Assembly: GCA_903856295.1 (NCBI GenBank)
Contig: CAIOBP010000074.1
Span: forward strand, 1 to 43,120
Reading direction: 5' to 3'
DNA: 43,120 bases
Source of the DNA: an uncultured Rhodospirillales bacterium
Lineage (GTDB): Bacteria > Pseudomonadota > Alphaproteobacteria > Azospirillales > Azospirillaceae
Part shown: positions 1 to 9,029 of the stretch, one piece after another
Position numbering within the stretch: position 1 is the stretch's first letter
Layout: every line of letters begins with the position of its first letter
Notes under the pieces: model-generated
What the model saw: only the letters and a program-made list of their open reading frames with translations
Databases searched by the model: none
Told to the model about the DNA's origin: nothing
Translations under genes and position numbers: made by a program

Positions 1-141
1 GAAATCATCGACGCCCAGGACGATCGGATGATCGCCGTGGTCGTCACCGTCGCCGCAGTCTTCAACCTGATGTTCTTCCTCTTCCCCGTTCCGATCATCA
101 ACGGCGCGACAAACGCCGCAGCTACCCTCTTCGCCGGATGA
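1..141 (+). CDS. 3' end of a membrane protein (partial)
   Basis: The open frame runs from the window edge to a TGA at 139-141 and gives the last 46 residues of a protein that starts outside the window. The fragment has a charged stretch (DAQDDR) followed by a hydrophobic run of about 25 residues (VVVTVAAVFNLMFFLFPVP), consistent with a terminal membrane helix. No family can be assigned from so little. It lies 56 bp upstream of sppA on the same strand, so the two could be cotranscribed. The hairpin that begins on its last codons may end its transcript. Confidence 0.5.
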   Translation, partial: EIIDAQDDRMIAVVVTVAAVFNLMFFLFPVPIINGATNAAATLFAG

Positions 142-174
142 GCGTTTTCGCTTGGAGTCGCAGCTTCATCCGGC
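133..174 (+). terminator. Hairpin after the partial membrane-protein gene
   Basis: A 9-bp perfect inverted repeat (GCCGGATGA at 133-141, TCATCCGGC at 166-174) encloses a 24-nt loop and overlaps the stop codon of the upstream gene. No T-run follows, so an intrinsic terminator is only weakly supported. It could equally be a stem that protects the mRNA 3' end. Confidence 0.25.
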
Positions 175-197
175 ATAGGCTTCCAGTCTGAAAACGG

Positions 198-1946
198 ATG
201 GGTCGTTCCATGATCAAGGTCGTCGTGCGCGCCTTCGCGCTGTTCGGGTTTCTGGTGATCGCGGGAGCGGCCGGCGGTTGTTATCTGTTGTATCAGGCGT
301 TTCTGGCGCCGCCGTCGCTGCCTGAAGCGGTGGTGCTGGCCATCGACCTTGATCAGAAACTGACCGAGCAGGGCGGCGACAGTTCGGTGACCGGCGGCCT
401 GTTCGACGGGGCGGGCGGAGTGCGTGACATCGTCAACGCCTTCGACCGTGGCGCCCGCGACAGCCGGGTCAAGGGCGCGGTGCTGCGTTTCGGCGGCGAC
501 GCCCTGGGCATCGCCCAGGCCCAGGAGCTGCGGGCGGCGATCTCGCGCTTTCGCGCCGCTGGCAAGTTCACCACCGCGTTCGCCGAGAGCTTCGGCGAGT
601 TCGGCCCGGCCAACAAAAGCTACTATCTCGCCAGTTCCTGTGATCAGGTTTGGCTACAACCGGTGGGGATGCTCGGGTTGACCGGCCTTTCCGCTGAAAT
701 GCCGTTTGCCCGGAAGGTGCTGGAACAACTGCATGTGGTGCCGGAGATTCTTCATCGCGAGGAATATAAGAGCGCCATGGAGATGTTCACCGAGCGCGCC
801 ATCTCCGGTCCCCACAAGGAAATGCTGGAAAGCTTGGTCGAGGACCTGTCCGAGCAGATGGTGATCGGGCTCGCGGCGACCCGGAAGCTCGACCCGCCCG
901 CGGTGCGCCGCCTGATCGACAGTGGGCCGCTGCTTGGCCGCGAGGCGCGCGAGGCCGGCCTGATCGACCGTATCGGCTATTACGACGAAGCGACTGATGA
1001 GGCGTTGGACAAGGCCGAAGCCGGCGGCGGTGAAGCCGGTCTGGTCTCGCCCGAGGATTACCTGGACGCGGCGGGCGAGCCCAACGACGACGGTCCGACG
1101 GTGGCGCTGATTTACGCGGTCGGGGGCATCGAGCGCGGTGGCGGCGGTGTCAACCCGATGCTTGGCGGCGAGACCGTGGGCTCCGAGACGGTGGTGCAGG
1201 CCTTTCAGGCGGCGGTCGAAGACGACGACGTCAGGGCGATCCTGTTCCGCATCGACAGCCCCGGCGGCTCGGCGGTGGCTTCGGAGACCATCCGGCGGGC
1301 GGTGCTTCAGGCCAAGGCGGCAGGCAAGCCGGTGATCGTGTCGATGGGCGACACCGCGGCCTCGGGCGGCTACTGGATCGCCATGAACGCCGACCGCATC
1401 GTCGCCGAACCCGCGACCCTCACCGGCTCGATCGGGGTGATCGTCGGCAAGATGGCCACCGGCGGGCTGTGGGACCTGCTCGGGGTTACCTGGGACGCTG
1501 TCCGGCGCGGCCAGAATGCCGGCCTGTGGTCGGGGATTTCCCAATACAGCCCGGGCGAGCGGTCGCGGGTCGAAGCGGTGACCGACGATATCTACGCCAC
1601 CTTCGTCAAAAATGTCGCCGAGGCGCGCCACATGACTCCGGAGAGGGTGCGCGAAATCGCCCGTGGCCGGGTCTGGACCGGCCGTCAGGCGCTGGGGCTG
1701 GGGCTGGTCGACGAACTCGGCGATCTGGACACGGCGCTCAAGCGCGTGCGCGAGGCCATCGGGGTCAAGCCCGACGCGCCGGTCAGCCTCGACGTTTATC
1801 CCCGGCCGAAATCCCAGATCGAGCGGGCCATGGAGTTGCTGACGGTCAGCGGCGCCCGTCTGCGCGATGGCGCCACGGTTTTGTCGCCACTGCTGCGGGC
1901 GGCCAAGGGGGGCGAGGCGCTGCGGATGTCGGAGACCGGCTTGTAA
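198..1946 (+). CDS. sppA: Signal peptide peptidase SppA, 67K type
   Basis: Membrane-anchored serine protease that degrades cleaved signal peptides in the inner membrane. The 582-residue length fits the long SppA form with two ClpP/crotonase-like S49 domains. An N-terminal hydrophobic segment (about residues 10-35) is the membrane anchor. The first S49 domain carries the candidate catalytic lysine in REEYKSAMEMF, and the second carries the nucleophile serine in DTAASGGYWIA, preceded by the family motif RIDSPGGSA. This split Lys/Ser dyad is what is known for E. coli SppA. An alternative start at 210 (MIKVVVRAF) lies just downstream and has a better purine-rich upstream sequence. The TAA stop is also one copy of the direct repeat bounding the MITE-like element. 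Confidence 0.93.
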   Translation: MGRSMIKVVVRAFALFGFLVIAGAAGGCYLLYQAFLAPPSLPEAVVLAIDLDQKLTEQGGDSSVTGGLFDGAGGVRDIVNAFDRGARDSRVKGAVLRFGGDALGIAQAQELRAAISRFRAAGKFTTAFAESFGEFGPANKSYYLASSCDQVWLQPVGMLGLTGLSAEMPFARKVLEQLHVVPEILHREEYKSAMEMFTERAISGPHKEMLESLVEDLSEQMVIGLAATRKLDPPAVRRLIDSGPLLGREAREAGLIDRIGYYDEATDEALDKAEAGGGEAGLVSPEDYLDAAGEPNDDGPTVALIYAVGGIERGGGGVNPMLGGETVGSETVVQAFQAAVEDDDVRAILFRIDSPGGSAVASETIRRAVLQAKAAGKPVIVSMGDTAASGGYWIAMNADRIVAEPATLTGSIGVIVGKMATGGLWDLLGVTWDAVRRGQNAGLWSGISQYSPGERSRVEAVTDDIYATFVKNVAEARHMTPERVREIARGRVWTGRQALGLGLVDELGDLDTALKRVREAIGVKPDAPVSLDVYPRPKSQIERAMELLTVSGARLRDGATVLSPLLRAAKGGEALRMSETGL

Positions 1947-2105
1947 GGAGTCGAGCAGAAATAACCGCTCCGTCTGCCTTGGTCTCGTCGGTCCCCGCGT
2001 CGTTGCCCCCCACCTTGTGTACCTCTGGTACACGGCGGAGGGGGGCGCCTAGCGGGGTCTCGACAATCCCTGCGGCATCCGACGCGGTTATTTCTGCTCG
2101 ACTCC
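1947..2105. mobile_element. 159-bp MITE-like palindromic element
   Basis: The ends are 22-bp perfect terminal inverted repeats (1947-1968 and 2084-2105; left end GGAGTCGAGCAGAAATAACC). They are flanked by a direct TAA (1944-1946 and 2106-2108) that looks like a target-site duplication. The centre has a second perfect palindrome (GTGTACC/GGTACAC, 2017-2033), and the intervening arms are partly complementary, so the whole element can fold into one long hairpin. It is too short for a transposase. A TA-containing target would fit mobilisation by an IS630/Tc1-type enzyme, but that is inference. The element touches the sppA stop codon, which is therefore part of the duplicated target. Confidence 0.7.
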
Positions 2106-2110
2106 TAAGG

Positions 2111-2144
2111 CGACCAAGGGGCTTTGCCCCAGGACCCCAGACCC
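2111..2144 (+). repeat. Modular palindromic repeat, copy A (short)
   Basis: Contains the module AAGGGGCTTTGCCCCAGGAC and the terminal CCCCAGACCC seen in longer form at 10811-10899, 17626-17731 and 34193-34305. It fills the gap between the MITE-like element and the 3' end of the leftward FliK-like gene. Confidence 0.6.
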
Positions 2145-2149
2145 TTGAC

Positions 2150-3706
2150 TTAAGCGACAAATCCGTGGCTGGGGCGGCGTGGCGGTGGCGGTGGTTTGAC
2201 CCAGCCGCGCGCGCCGGGTTGGAAGGCCAGGCCGCCGGCATAGCCTACGGCGTCGAGGCTGGCCGAAAAGCCCTCGATCAGCTCGGCGCGCAGGGAGTCG
2301 GGCAAGGGCGCGCGGCTGCGCAGGATCAGGTCGAAGTGACGGGATTTCGACTTGACCAGCCCGTCGAGCTGAAGCGCGCCGAAACGGCTGAGGTCGAGAT
2401 CGAGAATGAAGCGGTGGCTGCGTTCGCCGCCGCCCTTGCCGCCGGAGCCGGCCTCGTCATCGTCGTCGCGCCGGACCTTGACGAACAGGTCGAGCCGTTG
2501 AAAGCCGGTGCCGTCGAACAGCGGCAGAGTCAGCGCCCGCCATTCGCCCGGCGGGGCTTGCGCCGCCTCGCGGGCCTGGGTGCGGAACTCGTCGGTCAGG
2601 CGCGAGAGCACATCCTCGTGGCCGCTCTCTTCCAGCGCCTCGGAGGCTTCCTCGCCCAGCCAGCTTTTGGCGTCGCCTCGGCGGATGGCGTCCAGAAAAA
2701 ACGTCAGCGCCGCCGCCAGCTTGCGGTTGGGCTGCGGCACGACGCTGCCGAGCAGCGTCTGGGCCAGCGCACCATCGAGGCCGCCCAGGTTGGTCAGGGT
2801 TTCGGACAGGGTTGACCAGGGCGCCGTCTTGCCGTCCGTCGTCTCCGCCGGGTGGCTGAACACCAACTGCCGGGGATCGACCAGCTCGACCGTTAGTTTC
2901 GTGCCCTGGGGCAGCGGCCCCCGGATGGCCAGGGCCAGACTGCCCTGGGGCGTCACCAGCACCGGCTGGCCATTGGCGGTGCTGCCGGCGATGGTTCCGC
3001 TCAGGACCGGCCCGCCCTGGGGCGCGGCCACTTCCTGCCCGGCGGAAAGCGTGGCGGGGGTTTCGAGAATACGCACCGCCAAGGGCGCGCCGGGAACCAG
3101 GGCCGGCGCCGGGGCGGCGGGCTGGCCCGGCCCCGGGGTTCCCGGTCCGGGCATCGGCGCTTGCCGGGCGAGCGGCGGCGGGTTCGGAGCCGCCTGGGGC
3201 GCGGGCGCCGCCCGGCCCCCCGCCGACAGCAACTGTGCCGGCACCACGGTTCCCGGCTGGGGGGGCGGGACCTCGGTCTCCGGGGTGGTGTGGGGGGGGG
3301 CGGCCGCGACGTTCCGAGGCTGGCGCGCCGCCGGCTGCTCGGCCCCCGCCGGCATGGGCAGTGCGGCCAAAGCCGCCGCCGCCGGATTGGCGCCGGGCTG
3401 AGCGGTCAGGAACGCGGAGGCGCGGCTGGGCGGCTGGCCGGCGCCGATCTGGAGGGTGACCGGCGTGTCGTTCGGCAAGGGGGTGGCGGTGCGCATCACC
3501 ACCTCGCCGGCCTGGGTGCGCAGGCGGGTGGCGCCGTCCGCGGTCTGGCCGACCACGGTGCCGGTGATCACCACCGGTCGTGACAGCTGGCTGAGGCGCT
3601 GGGGCAGACGTTCAAGCCCGACATCGCCCAGCGGCAGCGAGGCCGCGCCCGCCGGTCCGGCGACCGCCGGCCCGGATGGAGTGAGCAGGGAGCCGACGTC
3701 GGACAT
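2150..3706 (-). CDS. FliK-like flagellar protein with Flg_hook-type C-terminus
   Basis: A 518-residue protein with two parts. Residues about 70-250 are a low-complexity Pro/Ala/Gly linker. The C-terminal 150 residues form a compact domain with WRALTLPLF, a central FILDLDLSRFGALQLDGLVK and a final HFDLILRSRAPLPDSLR. That layout resembles FliK, the secreted ruler controlling flagellar hook length, whose C-terminal domain switches the export gate. The assignment rests on architecture and on adjacency to flhG and flhF; sequence identity of FliK C-termini is low. The start ATG has GGGAG 6 nt upstream and lies 12 bp after the flhG stop, so the two are surely one transcript. The C-terminus ends in an unusual run of prolines (KPPPPPRRP). 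Confidence 0.6.
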   Translation of the reverse strand: MSDVGSLLTPSGPAVAGPAGAASLPLGDVGLERLPQRLSQLSRPVVITGTVVGQTADGATRLRTQAGEVVMRTATPLPNDTPVTLQIGAGQPPSRASAFLTAQPGANPAAAALAALPMPAGAEQPAARQPRNVAAAPPHTTPETEVPPPQPGTVVPAQLLSAGGRAAPAPQAAPNPPPLARQAPMPGPGTPGPGQPAAPAPALVPGAPLAVRILETPATLSAGQEVAAPQGGPVLSGTIAGSTANGQPVLVTPQGSLALAIRGPLPQGTKLTVELVDPRQLVFSHPAETTDGKTAPWSTLSETLTNLGGLDGALAQTLLGSVVPQPNRKLAAALTFFLDAIRRGDAKSWLGEEASEALEESGHEDVLSRLTDEFRTQAREAAQAPPGEWRALTLPLFDGTGFQRLDLFVKVRRDDDDEAGSGGKGGGERSHRFILDLDLSRFGALQLDGLVKSKSRHFDLILRSRAPLPDSLRAELIEGFSASLDAVGYAGGLAFQPGARGWVKPPPPPRRPSHGFVA

Positions 3707-3718
3707 GGGCGCTCCCGA

Positions 3719-4504
3719 TCAGGTAAACAGGCTCCGGGCGATGGCTTCGACGTCCTTGGCGGCATCGCTGGTCGGCGAGCGGACCAGCAGCGGCACCTGA
3801 TGGCGGATCGCCTCGCGCACCTTGAGATCGCGGCGGACGATGCCGGCCAGCGGCGGCTGAAACTTGAGGAAATTCTGGCAGGCCTTGAAGATCGTGCCGT
3901 AGGTGCGCTCGCCTTCCTTCTGGTTCTGGGCGAGGTTGACCACGATCCGGATGTCGGCGGCCGGATTGGTCGCCCGTGTGACCTTGATGAAGGCGTAGGC
4001 ATCGGTGATCGAGGTCGGTTCGTCGGTGGTCACCACCAGGGTGGTGCCGGCCGGGCCGGCGAGCTGGCGGACCACGCGGTCGATGCCCGCACCCATGTCC
4101 ATCACCACGCAATCATAGGTGCGCGCCATGTCCAGCAATTCGTTGCGCAGACCGGTGAGCTGCTGCGAGGCGAGGGTGGCCAGGCTGCCCGAGCCCGAAC
4201 GGCCGGCGATGATGTCGAAACCGCCCTCGATGAAGCGTTCGGCGGCGCGCACCATGGTTACCGACCCGGCGATCACCTGCCCGAGGTCGTATTCCGGGGT
4301 TAGCCCGAGCTGGATGTCGACGTTGGCCAGCCCGAGATCGCCGTCGAACAGCAAGGTTTTGCGGCCGAGCCGGGCCATGGCGTGGCTGAGGGTGATGGAG
4401 AACCAAGTCTTGCCCACGCCGCCCTTGCCGCTGGCCACCGCGACGACATTGTGGCCGCGCAGCGGCTTGACGTTCGTGGGCGAGGCGGAAAATTGTTCGG
4501 TCAT
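3719..4504 (-). CDS. flhG: MinD-like ATPase FlhG (FleN)
   Basis: P-loop ATPase of the SIMIBI class that acts with FlhF to set flagellar number and place. A deviant Walker A (GKGGVGKT, residues 26-33) is followed by the MinD-type switch FDGDLGLANVDIQLGL and a switch II region VVMDMGAGI. The 261-residue length is usual for FlhG. The N-terminal DQAxxLR motif, by which many FlhG proteins stimulate the FlhF GTPase, is not visible: the N-terminus reads MTEQFSASPTNVKPLRG. Its position between flhF and the FliK-like gene supports the flagellar role over a cell-division MinD, and no MinC or MinE is nearby. The Shine-Dalgarno is weak. Confidence 0.85.
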   Translation of the reverse strand: MTEQFSASPTNVKPLRGHNVVAVASGKGGVGKTWFSITLSHAMARLGRKTLLFDGDLGLANVDIQLGLTPEYDLGQVIAGSVTMVRAAERFIEGGFDIIAGRSGSGSLATLASQQLTGLRNELLDMARTYDCVVMDMGAGIDRVVRQLAGPAGTTLVVTTDEPTSITDAYAFIKVTRATNPAADIRIVVNLAQNQKEGERTYGTIFKACQNFLKFQPPLAGIVRRDLKVREAIRHQVPLLVRSPTSDAAKDVEAIARSLFT

Positions 4505-4541
4505 CTCGGTTCACTCATCGTTCGACGCTGGTGTGCCGGGC

Positions 4542-5564
4542 TCATGCGTGAGTCCCCGTGTGGCGGGTGACCCGGACGGTCCGCTCGTGGTTCGGCATCA
4601 TCAGCCGGGCGAGGGCGAGGGGGTTGAGCGGCGTCAGCCCTTCGGCCACCTTGGGCGAAATGCTGACATCGCAGAAATCAAGACGCGACTGGTAGACCGC
4701 CGCCAGCATGCTGCCGAAACGGCGGGTGAGGTCGAGACGGGTGACGATCACCCGCCGCACGCCCACCGAGCGGAAGATGGCGCCCATTTCGGCGGCCTCG
4801 ACCGGATCGATGCCGGCGGGAATGACCAGCACCGGCTCGACCGGCGTCACCGCCATCATCTCGCGCAGTTCGTCCATGTCGTCGCCGTCGAAGGGATTGC
4901 TGCCGGCGGTGTCGATCACGATCTGGTCGGCGCCGGCGTTGACTTCGAGCGCGCCCGCCAGGGCCGCCGCGTCCTCGACCGTCAGCAGCTTCAACTTCAT
5001 CAGCCGGGTGAAGGCCGAAAGCTGCTCGACCGCGCCCGCGCGCACGGTGTCGGTGGTGATGATGCCGATCGAGCGGTTGCGGAACATCGCCCGCGCCGCC
5101 AGCTTGGCCACCGTCAGGGTCTTGCCGGCGCCCGGCGGCCCGACCAGCATCAGGGGCCGGTCCGAGTGCTCATCGCCCAGCGGCTGGAAGGTGAACACCG
5201 AGTCCAGCGCCGCGCCGAGCGCCATCAGCGGGTCGGTGATGGCGAGTTCCTCGATGGCTTCGATCAGCTTTTCCGAAATCACCGCCGGAGTGCCGTGGGC
5301 GTAGAGCGTGTCGGCGACCACCTGGGCGACGTCGAACTCGTCTTCATAACTGCCGGCGTTGCGCCGGACGGCGTAGTCGGAGCCGGATGCCGGAGCGTTG
5401 GAGACCGCCGGGGGGGCCTCGTCGTCCTCGATGGCGGCGGTCAGGCGGACGCCGCCGCCCTCTTCCTCGCGGGTGGCGACGATGATCGCATTCTCGCCCA
5501 GCGACAGCCGGACCTGACGCATCGCCTCGGCGACCGTCCGGGCATAGAAAGACTTCAGGCGCAC
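4542..5564 (-). CDS. flhF: Flagellar SRP-like GTPase FlhF
   Basis: SRP-family GTPase that marks the site of flagellar assembly and recruits early flagellar components at the pole. The N-terminal B-domain begins MRLKSFYARTVAEAMRQVR, typical of FlhF. The NG domain follows with G1 at residues 142-149 (GPPGAGKT), then ITTDTVRAGAVEQL (G2 region), IDTAGSNPF (G3) and VTRLDLTRRFG (G4). The 340 residues are slightly short for the family. The start is a GTG with GAGAGGA about 9 nt upstream. The gene opens a leftward operon flhF-flhG-fliK-like. The usual upstream partner flhA is absent and is replaced by a coiled-coil gene. Confidence 0.9.
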   Translation of the reverse strand: MRLKSFYARTVAEAMRQVRLSLGENAIIVATREEEGGGVRLTAAIEDDEAPPAVSNAPASGSDYAVRRNAGSYEDEFDVAQVVADTLYAHGTPAVISEKLIEAIEELAITDPLMALGAALDSVFTFQPLGDEHSDRPLMLVGPPGAGKTLTVAKLAARAMFRNRSIGIITTDTVRAGAVEQLSAFTRLMKLKLLTVEDAAALAGALEVNAGADQIVIDTAGSNPFDGDDMDELREMMAVTPVEPVLVIPAGIDPVEAAEMGAIFRSVGVRRVIVTRLDLTRRFGSMLAAVYQSRLDFCDVSISPKVAEGLTPLNPLALARLMMPNHERTVRVTRHTGTHA

Positions 5565-5650
5565 GGCGGCCCGTCCTCTCTACAGCCGGCACTGGCAAGC
5601 AAACAGCGCATCAAACCCTGTGTCACCGAATTGAACAATCCCCGCAACGC

Positions 5651-6004
5651 TCACTTGCCCGGTTTAACAAGATGGGTCACCAACAGGTCAAGCTTGGTCT
5701 GGACCTGATCAAGCTGAGCCTGCATCCGGAGCTGATTCTCCATCAAAATCTCTTGTCCCCGCTCCAGTGCGGTTTGCCCCTGCTTGAGCGACACCTGTCC
5801 CCGCTCCAGGGACGCTTGTCCCTGCTTGAGGGCCGTCACGTCGCTTTGCAGGGACGCCTGTCCCCGCTCCAGGGCGGTCACGCTCTGGCTCACCGCGACA
5901 AAGCCGGCGGTAAGGCGACGATCCATGGCGTCGACCTTACCGGTCAGGAGTTCGAGACTCTCGGCCGTGGCATCGGCGGGGGCATGCTTCTTGATGGCGA
6001 CCAT
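5651..6004 (-). CDS. Small heptad-repeat coiled-coil protein, function unknown
   Basis: A 117-residue hydrophilic protein. Residues about 42-100 are built from near-perfect seven-residue repeats (VTALERG, QASLQSD, VTALKQG, QASLERG, QVSLKQG, QTALERG), so it should form a long left-handed coiled coil. At the DNA level this shows as a degenerate 21-bp tandem repeat over about 5740-5880. There is no signal peptide or membrane helix, and the N-terminus is Lys-rich. The gene is 86 bp upstream of flhF on the same strand, so it may be cotranscribed with the flagellar genes, but there is no direct evidence that it is flagellar. Repeat number could vary between strains. Confidence 0.75.
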   Translation of the reverse strand: MVAIKKHAPADATAESLELLTGKVDAMDRRLTAGFVAVSQSVTALERGQASLQSDVTALKQGQASLERGQVSLKQGQTALERGQEILMENQLRMQAQLDQVQTKLDLLVTHLVKPGK

Positions 6005-6081
6005 GAGACGATCCTGGAACCGGCCGGAACATCCATAGTGTGAGGCGTCGGCCCGGCGCTGTCAATGACCGGGCGATTCGC

Positions 6082-7368
<1,287 letters not shown>

Positions 7369-7532
7369 TCGAATTCCTTCGGGGTTTGGAGTCGGATGAG
7401 CGGGCTGGCGCGGGTCTCAGATCGACCCCAAAACAAACGCGACGCCAACCGGCGCCGCGCTCTGCCACCCTGGATGCGACATATAGCAGCATCTCAACTT
7501 TATTGCCAGCGGGTTTTTGCGGGTGCGAAAGA

Positions 7533-7580
7533 ATCCAGGGCGTCGCCCTGGACCCGCCAAAGGCCGCGGGCCTTTGGAAA
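7533..7580 (-). repeat. Modular palindromic repeat, copy B
   Basis: On the minus strand it reads as two joined palindromes, CCAAAGGCC/GGCCTTTGG then CCAGGGCG/CGCCCTGG, the same order as in copies C, D and E. It lies just past the 3' end of the leftward FAD-oxidase gene, within the 232-bp gap that also holds the rhlE leader (7369-7532). I see no other clear element in that gap. Confidence 0.7.
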
Positions 7581-7600
7581 TCATCGACTGGAAAGCGCGA

Positions 7601-9013
7601 TCAGGGCACCAGCTTGCCAGGGTTCATGATGCCTTTGGGGTCGAAGGCGGATTTGATGGCGCGCATCAGTTCGACATCGAGCGGGGATTTGACCCGGGCG
7701 AGTTCCTCGCGCTTGATCCGGCCGATGCCGTGCTCGGCGCTGATCGAGCCATCCATGCCGCGCACGATATCGTTGACCGCGGTCTGGATTTCGTCCCAGC
7801 GGGCCATGAAGCCGGCGGTGTCGGCGCCTTCGGGCTGGCTGAGGTTGAAATGGATGTTGCCGTCGCCGACATGGCCGAACGGCACCGGACGCAGGCCGGG
7901 AATCCGCGCACACACCGCGTCGGTGGCCTGGGTGATGAAATCGGCGACCCGCGATACCGGCACCGAAACATCGTTCTTGAGCGAGCCGCCCTCATACTTC
8001 TGGGCTTCGACGATCGCCTCACGGATGAACCAGAAGGCGCGCTGCTGGCTGCTGCTTTCGGCGAGCACGGCGTCGAGAATCGTTCCGGCTTCGAAACCTT
8101 TCTCCAGGCCGGATTCGAAGAGGGCGCGGAAGCCGTCGGAGCGGGTGCCGGCGCTGGCTTCGAGCAGCACATACCAATCATGACGTTCCGATAGCGGATC
8201 GATCACGCCCTGGACGTGACGGAGGGCGAAGTCGATGCCGATGCGCGGAATCAGTTCGAAGGCGGTGATGGCATCGCCGGTCGCCTCGCGCATCGTCGAC
8301 AGCAGTGCGATGGCGGCGGCCGGGTCGGGCACCGCGCCAAAGGCCGTCTCAGTTTGTTTCGGTTTCGGAAAGAGCTTGAGCACGGCGGCGGTGATCACCC
8401 CGAGCGTGCCCTCGGCGCCGATGAACAGGTGCTTGAGATCATAGCCGGTGTTGTCCTTGCGCAGCCGGCGCAGGCCGTTCCAGACCCGGCCGTCGGGCAG
8501 CACCGCTTCGATGCCGAGCACCAGATCCCGGGTGTTGCCGTAGCGCACGGTCATGGTGCCGCCGGCATTGGTCGACAACACGCCGCCGATCTGGCAGGTG
8601 CCCTCGGCGCCGAAGCTGAGCGGCAACAAGCGGTCGGCCTCGGCGGCGGCCTCCTGGACGGTCTGGAGCACGCAGCCGGCTTCGACGGTGACGGTGTGAT
8701 TGAGCGGGTCGAGGTCGCGGATGCGGTTCATCCGGCTCAGGCTGAGGACGATTTCGGCGCCGGATTCAAACGGGATCGAGCCGCCGACCAGGCTGGTGTT
8801 GCCGCCCTGGGGCACGATGGCCTGGCCGGCCTCATGACACAGCCGCACCACCTCGGCCACTTCGGCGGTGCTGGCCGGGCGGATCACCGCCGCCGCCTTG
8901 CCGGTAAACCGGCCGCGCCACTCGGAAAGGTAGGGCGCGGTGTCGGCGGCGTCGCTCAGCACGCCCTTGGGTCCGACGACGGCCTTGATGCGGTCGAGAA
9001 GTTCGGGTGTCAT
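7601..9013 (-). CDS. FAD-linked oxidase, D-2-hydroxyacid / D-2-hydroxyglutarate dehydrogenase type
   Basis: Flavoenzyme oxidising a D-2-hydroxy acid (D-lactate, glycolate or D-2-hydroxyglutarate). The N-terminal FAD_binding_4 (PCMH) fold is marked by IVPQGGNTSLVGGSIP and CQIGGVLSTNAGGTMTVRYG. The C-terminal FAD-oxidase domain carries FGHVGDGNIHFNL (about residue 383) and SAEHGIGRIK (about 425), the metal- and substrate-site signatures of this family. The ending DPKGIMNPGKLVP is typical. The 470-residue single-subunit form lacks the iron-sulfur partner domain of GlcF, which favours D-2-hydroxyglutarate or D-lactate dehydrogenase over glycolate oxidase; the exact substrate cannot be read from the sequence. 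It lies 16 bp after the tsaC stop on the same strand. Confidence 0.85.
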   Translation of the reverse strand: MTPELLDRIKAVVGPKGVLSDAADTAPYLSEWRGRFTGKAAAVIRPASTAEVAEVVRLCHEAGQAIVPQGGNTSLVGGSIPFESGAEIVLSLSRMNRIRDLDPLNHTVTVEAGCVLQTVQEAAAEADRLLPLSFGAEGTCQIGGVLSTNAGGTMTVRYGNTRDLVLGIEAVLPDGRVWNGLRRLRKDNTGYDLKHLFIGAEGTLGVITAAVLKLFPKPKQTETAFGAVPDPAAAIALLSTMREATGDAITAFELIPRIGIDFALRHVQGVIDPLSERHDWYVLLEASAGTRSDGFRALFESGLEKGFEAGTILDAVLAESSSQQRAFWFIREAIVEAQKYEGGSLKNDVSVPVSRVADFITQATDAVCARIPGLRPVPFGHVGDGNIHFNLSQPEGADTAGFMARWDEIQTAVNDIVRGMDGSISAEHGIGRIKREELARVKSPLDVELMRAIKSAFDPKGIMNPGKLVP

Positions 9014-9029
9014 GAGCTTCGCCTATTCG

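Noticed and set aside
1469-2815. A 448-codon plus-strand frame spanning the end of sppA, the MITE-like element and the FliK-like gene
   Set aside because: It crosses real genes in other frames and the mobile element, and no domain is recognisable.
5740-5880. Short regular repeats that at first resemble a CRISPR-like array
   Set aside because: The 21-bp units are contiguous, lack spacers and encode protein heptads in frame.
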